Positions 37,531-49,029 of a DNA stretch of 64,000 nucleotides are shown in pieces (position 1 is the first letter of the stretch; each line of letters starts with the position of its first letter). The position numbers and the translations under genes were made by a program. Origin of the DNA: Solea solea (Eukaryota; Chordata; Actinopteri; Pleuronectiformes; Soleidae); NCBI RefSeq assembly GCF_958295425.1, contig NC_081149.1, positions 19,954,753-20,018,752 of the forward strand. Reading direction: 5' to 3'. Under the pieces are notes generated by a model that saw nothing but the letters and a program-made list of their open reading frames with translations, made no database searches and was not told where the DNA came from.

Positions 37531-37931
37531 TTAAAGGTCCAGTGTGTAAGATGTAGGAGGGTATTTTGGCAAAAATTTAATACACTACCCATTTGTGTGT
37601 TTTTGTACATTTATAATTGCTTTAAAAATTAAAACTGTTAGATATTCATAGCCACAGAATGAACCCTTTATATGCAGGCAAGGTCATTCATCTATTTAAT
37701 CCATCTCGCCCTGTCGTGTTTCTACAGGAGCAGCTGGAATGTGCACATGCCATTTTGAAAGCGAAGCGATGCAAACGATGCAAACAAGGAGGAAAACAGC
37801 AAAGGAGGAAAGGGAAGAAAGAATGGTGAAAGTGAAAGTGTGGAGAAAGGGCCACCAAACTTCCCTAATGAGAGAGGCGTGAGCAGAGCTTCACCAGCAG
37901 ATGTCACCAATTCATACACACTGGACCTTTA
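37531..37931. mobile_element. 400-bp MITE with taaaggtccagtgtgta inverted ends
   Basis: The left end ttaaaggtccagtgtgtaag (37531) and the complement of tacacactggacctttac on the right (to 37931) form a terminal inverted repeat of about 17 bp. If the repeat is taken from aaggtcc, a TA flanks both sides, which would fit a TA target duplication. The interior (ccacagaatgaacccttta) matches a MITE common in fish. It has no transposase. Confidence 0.8.
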
Positions 37932-39904
37932 CGAGACAAGTTATCCCCCGGTGTACAGACTGTATGTTCATGCTTGAGTGTGTGCTTTTAATGTTTGCAT
38001 GTGCATACAGTTATACACACACACACACACAATCTTGATACATGTTTGATCTTTCCCCCCCCCTCTCTCTCTCTCTCTCTCATCGGTCTCTGGTGATGAT
38101 GTCAGTGCAGATATAATTGGCACTGGCCCCATGTGGCACTGTAGTGACACTCAAAAGAAATCAAGGGTGCACAGATGTAAACAAACACTCTGTCGCACTC
38201 CACCACACACACACACACACACACACACTAACTCGCAGCCTGTGCACATTTTCACTTAACACTCGTCCTGCAGGCTCCCATGATACTCATTTCCTTGTTT
38301 TGATTTCAATGTCACACTGATGCTATCTCCCCTCCACTGCACTTCCTCTGCTTCAAACACACACCCCTCCTTCCTTCCTTCCTTCCCTCTCTCTCTCTTT
38401 CCTCCTGCTCCTCCTCCCACTTCTCTCCATCACAGCATCCCTTCCTCCCTCTCTACTCTGATGTTTTTATTTCCCTCTGCCTCCTCCTTTCTCTCTTGCA
38501 GGCCAGCAACATGCAAATTATGCCCCACAAATGCAAATCCTTTTCTGTACCAGAGGAGAGACCTCCAGTGGAGTCCGCCCAGATGTAAAATCCACCCCCC
38601 CGCATTTCTCACAGAGGAGCATCATTTGTTTGAAGGTTAACTGTAAGGAGTGCTTAAGCCTGTGGCTCATTCTAATGTGTATTGATGACACAGTCCAAGG
38701 TATCGTGAAGCAGAGTATTTCATTTATGGTTTCAAAAACGTCGTTTTTTGTGCAGTCGTACACATGTCAAAAATGTTGTTACATAGGGTCTATCATCAAA
38801 CCTCTGTCGTTAAGATTTTCAGCAAGTACACAGAGTTTTGCTCATGTGAAAAGTTTCTTTCTGACCTTAAACATTCCGCTGTTATGTCTCCGTTCCACGT
38901 GGAAATCAGGAGCTCACGGCTTTACCTGCTTAGCTTCTGCATTCTGAGTGGAACCTATTAAGTCTCAAAAGTGTTGTCCCACTAAGCCTCACTTCGTGTT
39001 TACACTGTTTCAACACCCGCTTAGTCCTCAGCAGCTCCTACACTGTACTCGCCTTGCATTATTCATGTGTGTGAGTGTGTGTGTGTGGGCTCGTCTGTCT
39101 CTCATCCATCCAGCATTCTTGAAGTTGACTTGGATTGATGTTTGCCAGTCTAATGTGATTCAAAGCAAAGCCATGCTGAGGAGAGAGAGAGAGAGAGAAA
39201 TTCCCCTGCCGCTGTCCATGGTGCTGAAAGTGCCCGACTACAATTATAAAGCGAGATTTGTGTTAGGCAGCTGGTGCCACACAGACAGAAACATTAACTT
39301 CCTTCACAACTTTATCAAACTTTCCCAGTAGGTGTTATTAAATGCAAACATCTAAATATGTGTGCGTGTGTGTCCAAAGTGTCCTCAGGGGAGTTCTCTA
39401 CACAGGAAAACAACCACACAGCATCTGACGAGTTATCCCTCTTCCAGCTAACAGCACGTTTATTCTCTGTATTCCTGTCTTCCTTTGATTTTTCTACGCT
39501 TTCACTCATTCCTTCATTCTTGTTTCATTTCCTCACTTGCGCTGTTACTCTCTCTTTAGCTTCTTTCACACTAAAATTAGCCAGGATTTTTGTGATTAAC
39601 CCTATCACTTGTATACTTATTGTTCTGCTTATTTCACCGCAGAATTGATGGACACTACTCATTGCACTCCCAGGACTTTCACACACTCTCCATCCCCAGG
39701 GTGCGAACAGAATGTGGAAGAAAGGCATTGCAGTATTGTGTTCCTCCAGACTCTACACAACACAGGACTGAAGGAGAATCTAAATCACTGGTCTGTCTCT
39801 GCTTTTTGGTTTCTGCCGTTAGTAATTTGGATGAGTTGTCTTGGTTGATGTGTTTCAACTGCTGCCTCTTGGCCAGGAAAATCCAATCTGGATGGGATTA
39901 CTTC

Positions 39905-40110
39905 CTCACTCTCACTCATCTTCTACCGCTTTATCCTCCACATGAGGGTTGTGTGGGGCCCTGGCGCCAATCTCAGCTTGACATAGAGCGAAAGGTGGGG
40001 GACACCCTGGACAGTTCGCCAGTCCATCACAGGGACACATAGAGACATCCACTCTCACTGCACCTACAGTCACTTTAGAGTGTCCAATTTACCTGATCTT
40101 GATGAGGTTT
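39905..40110 (-). repeat. Antisense ggatggatgga-type retroposon, well preserved
   Basis: Motifs in order are tcttctaccgctttatcctc, cacatgagggttgtgtgggg, gacaccctggacagttcgcc, agtccatcacagggacac and tttagagtgtccaatttacc. It is the best-preserved copy of this family in the window. Confidence 0.72.
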
Positions 40111-40684
40111 GAGGTTGTCCTGGTAATCCTGGTAAAATAAAGGTTTAATACTTTAGTTGTTCTGCCCTGTGGTGTGTTTTTTAGAAGTGTGCCATAAAGA
40201 AAATGAGTCATTGAAATAAGAAAACAACAACAACATCATCAACACAATGGAGCACAGAAAAAATATTACAGTTGTTTTGCATGGTTTGCTTCGGTACCTT
40301 GACCAAAGTCAGAAGCGAGCAAATTATTTGAAGCTGCTATTAAAGCAAATTAAAATGGAACTAAATTAAGTTAGATAAATAAAAAAAATACTGAGTGGTG
40401 TCCAAAGTTGTAAAAAGTACAGTATTGTTCACCCTGGTCATACATCCTGACTAATGCCAATCAGAGCCAAAGACAATAAAAACCTGCGTGTATTGCAGGT
40501 CATTTCAGGTTGGTGTGGTTGACACACACAATCCCATATTTAAACAGGTTTTTGATCAGTGGGAGTGGGGTATTTTTGATGCTTCGAGTCTCCACAGTCT
40601 CTATGTCTATGTCTATGTCTGTCTGTCTTTCTCTAACTTCACTGCCTCTTTCTTCCTCTTTCCTGGCCTCACTTCCTGTTCATC

Positions 40685-40885
40685 CCACTCCACAAGAAAT
40701 TAGAACTAGTCATTTTTGCACACGCCAAATAGTGATAGTGAATTTGACCTCTGCATTCAACCCATCCTTATTACACAACAGTAGTGAACACACAAGCAAA
40801 GCCTGGGGAACAATGGGGAATTGGGTGCCTTGCTCAGGGGCACCCAGCCTCAGCCATTACTGGGATTTGAACAGGTGACTTCCCC
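40685..40885 (+). repeat. SINE-like repeat (ccttgctcaggggcaccc type)
   Basis: The order is gaatttgacctctgcattc, aacccatccttattacac, gcctggggaacaatgggg, tgccttgctcaggggcaccc and gggatttgaacaggtgac. This matches a widespread fish SINE-like sequence. A partial opposite-strand relative is at 43660-43800. Confidence 0.65.
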
Positions 40886-41464
40886 CTCTTCTTTTTTTTC
40901 ATTGTTCCTGTCATATGACCTCAATCATTTCCTCCCTCTGTGATATTCTCTCTCTCAACATATTACCACTTTTATGCCTTAGTTCATACATACTGTTATG
41001 TGGTATTAAAAATATATCTGCCACGAAAATGAGTGCAGGAGAGAAGAGGAAGTCAAATCATTCTTTTCCCAGAGAGGAAACACGAGGATTTGGCTGCCGT
41101 CTTCATTAGGGGAAAAATCTCAAAAAATTGTTCAGGCTATTTTCATCCTAATCAGTTCAAGTCTCTCTACAGCCTGCCACTGCATGTCACAGAGCCGTGA
41201 CATAGACAAATGAACTAGATCAGTTAAGGGCCACTGTGAAGGGTCAGGGTAAATAACAGTTTTATTCAATAATATACTAAATGTCAGCCTTATTTTCAAA
41301 ATCCACTCCACAGGACGATTAATAACACAGCGACATGGAGTCAAAAAACAAGTGACCACTGCATGTTTAATGGTATATGGGAGACCATATATAGTGCCAT
41401 TATAAATGGTTATACAGTATACACACAACAATAACCTTTATAGCTATGTAAATATGAGGTCATG

Positions 41465-41725
41465 TGTCCTGATCACAGAGAGTCAGCGTGTCAGAGATCG
41501 AAAGTGTACAGGGCCTAAAATAGATCCCTGTGGTACACCACAGTTTAATGTACAGCTTAGATGAAAGGATTCACTTATGTTTATGACAAAACTTCATATT
41601 AGTGAGATAAGATTTAAACCAATTAAAAACCAGTTAGTCCAATGATGAAGACGTCTGTCTATTCTATTCTAGAATTGCATGATTGACTCTATCAAAAGCA
41701 ACACTGAGGTCAAGGAGCACCACAA
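41465..41725 (-). pseudogene. Reverse transcriptase relic of a non-LTR retrotransposon
   Basis: On the minus strand, starting near 41725, the frames read LLDLSVAFDRVNHAIL, then WFKSYLT, then a VPQGSILGP-equivalent (CTTGIYFRP in the present frame). These are the palm motif LLDLSAAFDTVDH and the CGVPQGSILGP motif of LINE reverse transcriptases, about 60 residues apart as expected. Stops and a frame shift disable it. The catalytic YADD box further on was not recognised. It lies in the same orientation as the host gene. Confidence 0.72.
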
Positions 41726-43016
41726 GTGAGTGTGTCTCTTTCTCTCCCCATCTCCATTTCTCTCTCCCTCTCTGTCCTTCTACATATCTCTCTCTCTCTC
41801 CCCCCCTCCCCCTCTATCTCTATAATTGGCCTGGGGGATTAAATGTGTTTAATTAAGAGGTGATTATGTGTATGTGATGGCTGACACAGCAGGATCAGGA
41901 TGGCTTCATCCCATCATCTCGACTGTTATCACTCACGCACGCACACACACACCCTTATTTAACACCTCTTTCATTTATCCCCACCACTTTGTGCTTAAGA
42001 CTCGTTTCTCACTGATTTACAACAACAGGAGTGTTTTTTCTTTAGTTTTCACCGATTCATTCGATAAAAACTGCTTTAATCAAGAAAACTTACAATAATA
42101 ACAATAATGAAGATCGAAACAATGCTATCATACTGTTTTAAGTATGTACTGAACAAACATGTTCTGGTTATATAACGATGTCAAGACGAGGTAACATAAG
42201 CGATGTGAAAAAAACAAAGGAGGTGAAAATGAGGGATTTAATAACAGGGGAGGAATTGGAGGGAGCAGAGAAAAGCAATGCAGAAAAAACAGTGATAATA
42301 AGCACAGCATTGGGTGAAAAAGAGGCTAAGAACTTGTTAATTGCAATGGTGGGAGGATGAAAGATGTAACTGCTTTTTTTATTCTCCTTATGTGTGGATA
42401 AATGCTGCACTGTGTAAGTACATGCGTGTGAAATTAAAAACACAATGTAAACAAATCACTATAATTTGACATCCTAATCAAGAAATAATCATGTGCTTTA
42501 CTATTTTTAAATTTTTTTTATTTTATTCTTTATTTTTTAATAAAACTGAAAATTCATGGATAACAACAACAACCAAATATATCATTTTGGTGAAAGAGCT
42601 TCTACAAACTGGTGTGTTATAGAGAAACATAAATAATGTTTTTTGATAATTACCAATGCTGTTAATTTAGGGCAGCTGTGGCTTTGTGTGGTGGTCTAAT
42701 ACATGTATTAAGCAGTGTACATGGAATATATGGATATAGAAAATATCTTTGTCTGCAGCCGGCATGTGCTTCTGAGTTATCATAATTGCTGGCAACTGGA
42801 AATATCTGATGAGTAGCGTGATCGTACACCATAGAAACACATCTACCTCACTCTTTTTTTTCCGTGTGCCTAATGACAAGGATAAAATAGTGAGGCAATA
42901 GGGACCTTTGTCCTTGAAAACATGCCATCACTCTTGTCACAAATGAGCCCCCAGGAAATACTGTATGCCCACTAATTTGAGTCTCAATGCACTTAATATG
43001 CACTGGGTTATGTTGA

Positions 43017-43051
<35 letters not shown>

Positions 43052-43659
43052 TGGATAAAGAGGGAGACAGATGGGTCACACAGTGCCGCCTCTGTGGTTT
43101 TGGAGCTGGAGCATGGCTAATTACATCTTGATTAAAAATGACCTGTCTGTCCCTGCACCTCTTCGTCCACAGATGACATGTGTGTGTTCCAGGATATGAC
43201 TGAGAGACAGCATGAGAAAGTGAGACCTACAGTATGTGTGTGTGTGTGTAATTGTGTCGGGGTGATGGGAAGAGCACTAGTGGTGAATGTATGCACATTT
43301 TGAGGTCTTGAAGGAGTCTCTCAGTGGATATTAACCTTTCTTAAAGCCCAGTTGTCGCCATTAATCCTCCTCCTTGTTTCTGAGTTGCTCTCAGTTTGGA
43401 CTTGTCACTCCGAGACAGAGAATCTAGGACCAGGATATACTTAGGCGGGGAAATGTATATATTTTTTTTTATATGTAACACATTTAGAGAGAGTGAAAAT
43501 TATTTGGCAAGTAAGTAAATCTAAATAGTTTTTTCTTACAGTAATTGATAAATGTTCTTCTACATTCTAAATTCATTGTTCAACAGTTCTTAACTTGTTC
43601 GGATTAAACAGTTGAAACAATAACAGTTAAATATATACTGTATGTATTGACGATAAACC

Positions 43660-43800
43660 CGCTCAGACGAGCTCGGGCCCTAATTAATGGATAAATAGCT
43701 GAATCCAGGGAAGGGCCAATGGCTGGGGTGCCCCTGAGCAAGGTACCCAATCCCCACTGCCTCTGGGCCCGGCTTGAAATAAATGCACTCTGGTTATTTA
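43660..43800 (-). repeat. SINE-like fragment (ggggtgcccctgagcaagg)
   Basis: The segment contains ggggtgcccctgagcaaggt, acccaatccccactgcctct and gaaataaatgcactctgg. It is the reverse orientation of the family at 40685 and lies only about 100 bp downstream of the 116-bp exon on the transcribed strand. Confidence 0.55.
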
Positions 43801-43896
43801 ACATTATTTAACGTACATAGCTGATTTATTCACTTTCATTTGACACCAGCTCAGTTTGTTTGAATGCGAGTTTGAATACAGTTTACTGTGACTGAC

Positions 43897-44012
43897 CGTT
43901 GTTGGAGCGTATCACCCGGGCAGAAATGCCGTTGGTCCCCAAAGGATGGTGAACCCCAGTTCCGTCCACTGCTCCGGCCTCGCTTGGCTGCTTTAAAAGC
44001 TCTGTCAGAGTC
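43897..44012 (-). CDS. shisa8/9: Shisa8/9-type internal exon, start of the cytoplasmic tail
   Basis: The exon is 116 bp. The acceptor reads ttccttccttcctccag|G and the donor AACG|gtcagt. The first base completes a split codon (consistent with the conserved Arg before ALADVM in Shisa9), followed by 38 codons and one leftover base. The peptide begins TLTELLKQPSEAG and ends ARVIRSNN. The TLTELLKQ stretch aligns with the segment just inside the membrane in Shisa proteins, so this exon should directly follow the transmembrane exon. The leftover G joins AT of the next exon to make Asp, so the splice phases agree. A (TG)n tract ends about 17 bases upstream of the acceptor AG on the transcribed strand. 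The opposite strand is also open here, but this is the frame with splice signals and family similarity. Confidence 0.77.
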
Positions 44013-44029
44013 CTGGAGGAAGGAAGGAA

Positions 44030-44047
44030 ACACACACACACACACAC
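44030..44047 (-). promoter_or_regulatory. (TG)n tract directly upstream of the 116-bp exon's pyrimidine tract
   Basis: On the transcribed strand about nine TG units are followed by tttccttccttcctccag and the exon. UG repeats are the known binding sites of TDP-43 and CELF proteins, and a UG repeat followed by a pyrimidine run controls inclusion of human CFTR exon 9. The layout here is the same, so regulated use of this acceptor is possible. The function is inferred; the sequence layout is seen. Confidence 0.45.
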
Positions 44048-44689
44048 GTTTAGAGCAATCTGAAAAAGAGGACATAACTTTGTACACACACACAAACAAA
44101 TCGCCACATGAGGAACGAAATCAGACAAAAATACAATCTTCCAAACAGTTAATATCAAAATTTGATGGCTCTTTTACTAATTCAGTTTCCTCTTTGAAAC
44201 GCTGGGAGGAGACACTGTATCGGGTCCATTGTTGCTTTATTAATTCACATCACAGGTTAATTCAGTATAAGGTGCTGCACAGATTGCATTCCTCAAAAAC
44301 ATTTTCAGTGTATGTTGTTCACATTATATGTGGCATGTTGTGTAAAGTAGAAAAAAAAACATATGAGTATCTAGATGTTTGCCAACTGTGTGCATCAATC
44401 ACTTATTTTTGTATTGTTTGATGATGCCTCCTAACACTGTAACTCAGGCAGGAAATGATCTGATTCAGAAGCACACACACAGGAAACAAGGACTGGAGCC
44501 GCTCTTTGTTTCAGAGAAACGGAAGCTGGTATTATTCTACTTAAGTGTTTAAAAACCTCAGTCCATCCTAATCTCAGCACTGTGGAGTAACAAGAGGCCA
44601 CAGTAAATAGGTCGAGGAGAAGCGCCACTAATTTAGAGAAATAAATTGTTTTTATACACTGCAAACCAGCAAACAAGCAGCAGTTCAGC

Positions 44690-44985
44690 TGCTACCGCTG
44701 CATCCTCCACATGAAGGTCACGGGGGGACTGGAGACAATCCCAGCTGACAGAGGGAAAGTACACCCCGGATATGGCCAAAAGACAGAGATGAACAACCAT
44801 TCGCTCTTGTGTTGACACCTACGTTCAATTTAGAATGTTCAATTAACCTCTGCATGTTATTAGACTGTGAGAGGAAACCAGGGTATATGAAGAAAACCCA
44901 CACACACACACACACACACACATACACAGACTGACAGACACGTGGGGAAAACATGCAAACTCCATATACAGAACCGAGGAAATTT
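44690..44985 (-). repeat. Antisense ggatggatgga-type retroposon with embedded CA tract
   Basis: Motifs are ctgcatcctccacatgaagg, ggactggagacaatcccagc, aagtacaccccggatatggc, gaatgttcaattaacctctg, gagaggaaaccagggtatat and aaacatgcaaactccata. A (CA)n tract at 44899-44930 interrupts it where the consensus has a single cacacac. Confidence 0.7.
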
Positions 44986-46258
44986 TAACAATTGAAACGC
45001 TATGTATAAATAAACGGCTTCCCATGCTTTACACACACTCAACGGCACTGCTCCATCTCTCACTCAACCACTCTCTCACCCACAAACAACAGAACAACAA
45101 CAACAACATGACCCATAAAGAAGCTGCAGCACTCTTACATATTAATAGCAGACTGTGTTTCTCTTACCCTCATGACCCTCACTCACACCTTAACTCAGGA
45201 AGAAAGACAAGTATTTAACATAAAACAGAGATGAGGAAGTGAGGAAAGTGAAGAAGTAGGAAGGAAGGCAAGGCTAACATGGATCACACAGTCAGCCATG
45301 AGGGAAAACACTTAAGTCTAAAAAAATAAGTAGATCAAAACACTATACTGACAAACACAGAGAGAGTCATGGGGAGATCTGCAGTGTGGGAACTCATTTG
45401 ATAATGTTTGACTGTAACATTGCTTTGGTTTCTACAGGTTTAACGCCGTCCGTGTGTCCATTTATTAAAGGTTTGAGGGACTACTTTATCTGGGGGGGAA
45501 TCATTTATTGTTGTAAAATCTGTGGTTTGACCCGTTTTCATAAACAGATCGTTCAGTACAAGTGGGTCTGGTACATTCTGTGAAGGACTGAGCACAAAGT
45601 TGTTTTTTATTCACTAGGTAGTTTCAGCCGCGGTGATCTCATTTGTCTCGTACGATGATGCCATGTGAGTAATCACAGTTTAATAGCTACAATAAATGTC
45701 CCGGTGGGAAAATGGATGATATTAATGACTCTTTTACTAACAGCCACCAGATTCTCCTTCCTTTGTTTCTTTGCTCGAGGTAAACTAAAAAATTCTCTGC
45801 ACTCCATGCTGTATTTTTTTCCCCAAAACCCCATATATAAGAGATTCAGTTGCTCATTTTGACGGAGTTAAAATTGGTAGACACAACCTGTTACTAAATT
45901 AAAATGAATTTCAACTGCATTTTATATAATATACTGTATATGTGCTAGTACTTTATATTAGCTATAGGCTAGTTACCGTGAACTTTGATAGATTTGGAAA
46001 AAAAATCAGTGCACACTGGTCCTGAACCGACAAAAACTATGCTGCAAAGCTTAAACAAAATTAGATTTAGACAAACAAAAGGCTAACAGGCTCACAAAAA
46101 TTCCACTGATTTCAAAACACCCACCCATTACTGTAAAGAAATACAGATCCTAAGACTAGACAAAGCTCTGTGTGAGCGCCAACATCTGATCCACCTAGGC
46201 TGCTCAGTTGCCCATAATATCAACACATTTCCCCATCTTGCAAGGTTATTCTTTAAAA

Positions 46259-47066
46259 CAGGGGTCTCCAACTTGTGGCACATGTGGCCCTCCAATGAAT
46301 TTCATGTGGCCCATCACTTAGTATCAAATTATAATGACTTATTTCTGTATGTTTTGGTTTTTGTATATTCATTTTACATCATAAAAACGTGTTTATTGTG
46401 AACTAAATCAATAAACACAGACGCTCTTATTTAGAAATTTTGTGAAACCACTGCTCTTGAACAGTATTTTCCAAAAAGTTCGATCTTTTTTTTTTTACTC
46501 GACCAGTCCCCTACTGGCTGAACCTAATCGATTATTAATCGGTAACTAAATGAATTGTCAATTATTTTGATAATCGATTAATTGGTTTGAAGCTTTTTTC
46601 ATTATTAAAACAAGATTTCTGATTGTTGTAGCTTCTTAAATATGAATATGTTATTCGTTTCTTAGCTTCATATAACAAAGAAATCATTAACAGTCAATCA
46701 TTTTGGTTTGTGGACAAAAACAAGACTTTTGAGAACATCATTTCCAGGTTTGACAAACACTGATCAACATTTTAAGGACCAAACGATTACTCAATTAATC
46801 GTGAAAATAATCGTTCGTTGCAGCTCTATTTATGTATGTTTTGGGGTTTTTTTGTATACTAATTTTGCATCACAAAAACGTTTTATTGTGAACTATATCA
46901 GTCCATATCAACGTAGATGCTCTTATTTCGAAATTCTGTGAAACCACTGCTCCTGAACAGTTGTTATTTCCCAAAAAGTTAGATTTTCTTTTTTCACTTG
47001 ACCGGCCCCCTACTGGCCAGACTAGATGCTCATTGGCCCGCAGGTCATTTGAGTTTGAGAACCCTG
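46259..47066. mobile_element. hAT-type nonautonomous element, composite
   Basis: The left end caggggtctccaacttgtgg and the complement of gagtttgagaaccctg on the right form imperfect hAT-style inverted ends (CAGGGGT.TC.AACT). The flanks ctttaaaa (46251-46258) and gtttaaaa (47067-47074) are a 7-of-8 target duplication, as expected for hAT. Inside, two diverged copies of one segment (about 46331-46523 and 46828-47027) flank a different MITE. At about 808 bp it is much longer than its relative at 54637-54868. Confidence 0.78.
46524..46827. mobile_element. Nested MITE of the taatcgattaatcg...gttgcagc type
   Basis: The segment starts ctaatcgattattaatcgg, contains attttgataatcgattaatt and gtttgtggacaaaaacaaga, and ends aaaataatcgttcgttgcagc with tct. 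This matches a very common fish element whose ends read agggctgcaac. The left agggctgcaac end is missing. It lies exactly between the two repeat halves of the surrounding hAT-type element. Confidence 0.72.
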
Positions 47067-49029
47067 GTTTAAAACAATCCCAAATCTGGATCCATGACCC
47101 AATCCCCACCAACATCTAAGTTTCTCTTTCATGGGACATGACCCTATCAAACATCACCAAAATCCATCCTTAACTTTTTGAGATATGCTACTCATAAACA
47201 GAAGTGCAGCAAAACAAAACAAACAAACTCCTTGATGGAGGGAATAAGTTCTAATGCTGCTCATATGAAAAGTTTTATTGTGTTTCCACTCGTGCCCCCG
47301 CGGTCTCTAATTAGTTCTGTAAACTTTCCAGCGTTCGCGCACATTAACGCGGACTAAAAGTAAAGGCTCAGCATCAACATGTCATTATTGACAAGGAAAT
47401 TATAGCCGCGTTGTCGACAAATCAGCTGTGACCCGAGAGCTGCTATCAAGAGGCCCATGAATATTTCCTGACTGTTAATCTCGCTGTTGAAACCTTGGCA
47501 CAACCTTCTAAAATGCAATGGCGCGCTTGTATTTTTATAGGCCCGCTGTGAGATAACCGCCTGTGGTCATGAGAGCAGTAAGCATAAAAAAACATGAACA
47601 CCAGCACGATATAATGAAACCCAAAACAGTAGACCTTCAAAATAAGTCATTTCTACCACGGGGAAGCTCGGAATATTTCTTTTCACAGTGATTTGTTTCA
47701 GACTAAATTAAAACTAAATGGAACCTGATATAACACTGTAACTGCTATGATGACTTTTGGCCATGTGCTTATCACAACTCCATCATAACAATGCCAAAAT
47801 ATCATTCATTTATTATATGGAACACATTTAAAATGGGCCTCCATGCTACAAATTTAAAATGTGACACAAACTGGTATCGGGCAGGAAAATTGTGAAATAT
47901 AACTGTTACTTCTTTCATTTTCCCCTGACATGTTTCTCAGTGCAAAGGTGCCATTAAGCAATATTCAGCTGCTCCAGTGGAGCTGCAGAGCGACAAGTCC
48001 ATCGCCTGTGCTTGTACTCAGTTCCCTGGTGTCGATATGAAGCAGGGGGGAGTTGCTGAAAAGCTTTCAGCTCAGCAAAAACCTAAGAAGTTTCATTTGA
48101 ATTTCAACTCCTGCTGGGATCCACAAGTCATCGCTTGTGTCAGAAAATAAAAATTGTTTATTCACAAAGCAAAAAACAAAACAAAACACAAATCGTTTCA
48201 AAATAAGATTATTTCCAGGGGAAAGTGGAGTGGTGACTTTAAACAGCACCTGCAAAAACAGCATATATACTAAAAATGTCTCTACAGCCTGGAGTGTAGC
48301 CACACATGCATCTCAATTGACCTTTGCATTTTCTGCTTGCTAACCAATCAATTTTCGCTCTCTCATCCCATTTATATCTGTCCACATCCACTCCACTACT
48401 CCATTTGTCTTCCACTCTCCCCCCCCCCATCTCATTTTTCAACGATAATAAAGTGAGCTGAGGCTCTATCTACATCACTCTCTTCTCCCCTGTCCACTCA
48501 CTGTGAGTCTCTCACGTTGGTTCCCTTGCTTGCTTTTTTTTTAAAGAATGTAACCAGTTAAGAATTCATTCATTAAGTTGAGATAAATGGAGCGGCTTCT
48601 TCGCTGCACCTTTGCCGGGACGTATAGCTCCTCAACTTGGGCAGAGAACAATGCAGCAACAGCCCTGATGCCGCTGTTTGTGAATCAAATGCATAAAACG
48701 TTCAAAAAAAGAATAAATAATCCTCCGTAACAAAGTCTCTCCTCTGGATGTAAAGCAAACGCACCAGGTGATTTCCCCAGGTGATTCAGGTTCATGTGTA
48801 TCAAACTGAGATTAGGGTCATCAAAGCTTAACAACAGGGCGACGTGAGAGGCTTCTTCAGGCAACAGCCTTGTTGTTTGGCACGCTCACACATCATATAC
48901 TTGGCAAAACAATGTTGAACAATTAAATTAAGTTCTCTTATTCACTGTTACACTGTAACTCAAAGGAAGACAAACTGATACGTCTTTTGTTCCTTCTGTG
49001 GTCACGTTGCAGCGCCAAATCAACTTAAA

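Larger units (their letters stand above)
12332..43896 (-). other. shisa8/9: Large intron of the Shisa gene (about 31.6 kb)
   Basis: This interval is bounded by the donor gtcagt at 43896 and the acceptor ccctcag at 12332. It is the most repeat-rich part of the window; its recognisable elements are listed separately (minisatellite, hairpins, MITEs, SINE-like pieces, TG-flanked repeats, LINE relics). The larger stretches in which I recognise nothing beyond microsatellites are about 13150-13840, 14400-15780, 15900-17380, 17600-18580, 24500-26450, 27760-28210, 28310-30590, 31640-34150, 38000-39900 and 41740-43650. No tRNA, rRNA or additional coding exon was recognised. Confidence 0.7.
3192..44012 (-). 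other. shisa8/9: Partial Shisa/CKAMP-family gene (last three coding exons)
   Basis: Three exons on the minus strand (44012-43897, 12331-12215, 3691-3192) join in frame through canonical splice sites into about 243 codons. Shisa6-9 (CKAMP) proteins are single-pass membrane proteins that bind AMPA receptors and alter their gating and synaptic trapping; their cytoplasmic tails end in a PDZ ligand. Seen here: the post-membrane start TLTELLKQ (compare ALADVMRP in mammalian Shisa9), the family motif NKYTSLKA, the blocks THPL...FKVWDPS and RRQAYSNK, and the end TNSKTEVTV. These resemble the mammalian Shisa9 tail more than Shisa6 or Shisa7, whose tails end ASKTEVTV and ASKNEVTV. The region after SLKA lacks the RRHLAELAAKG-like segment of mammalian Shisa9, so a fish shisa8 paralogue is a real alternative. 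The promoter, signal peptide, cysteine-rich domain and membrane exons are not in the window as far as I can see. Confidence 0.8.

Noticed and set aside
43888..44421. 177-codon plus-strand frame across the 116-bp exon
   Set aside because: It is the antisense shadow of the Shisa exon at 43897-44012, continued through a microsatellite and intronic sequence.
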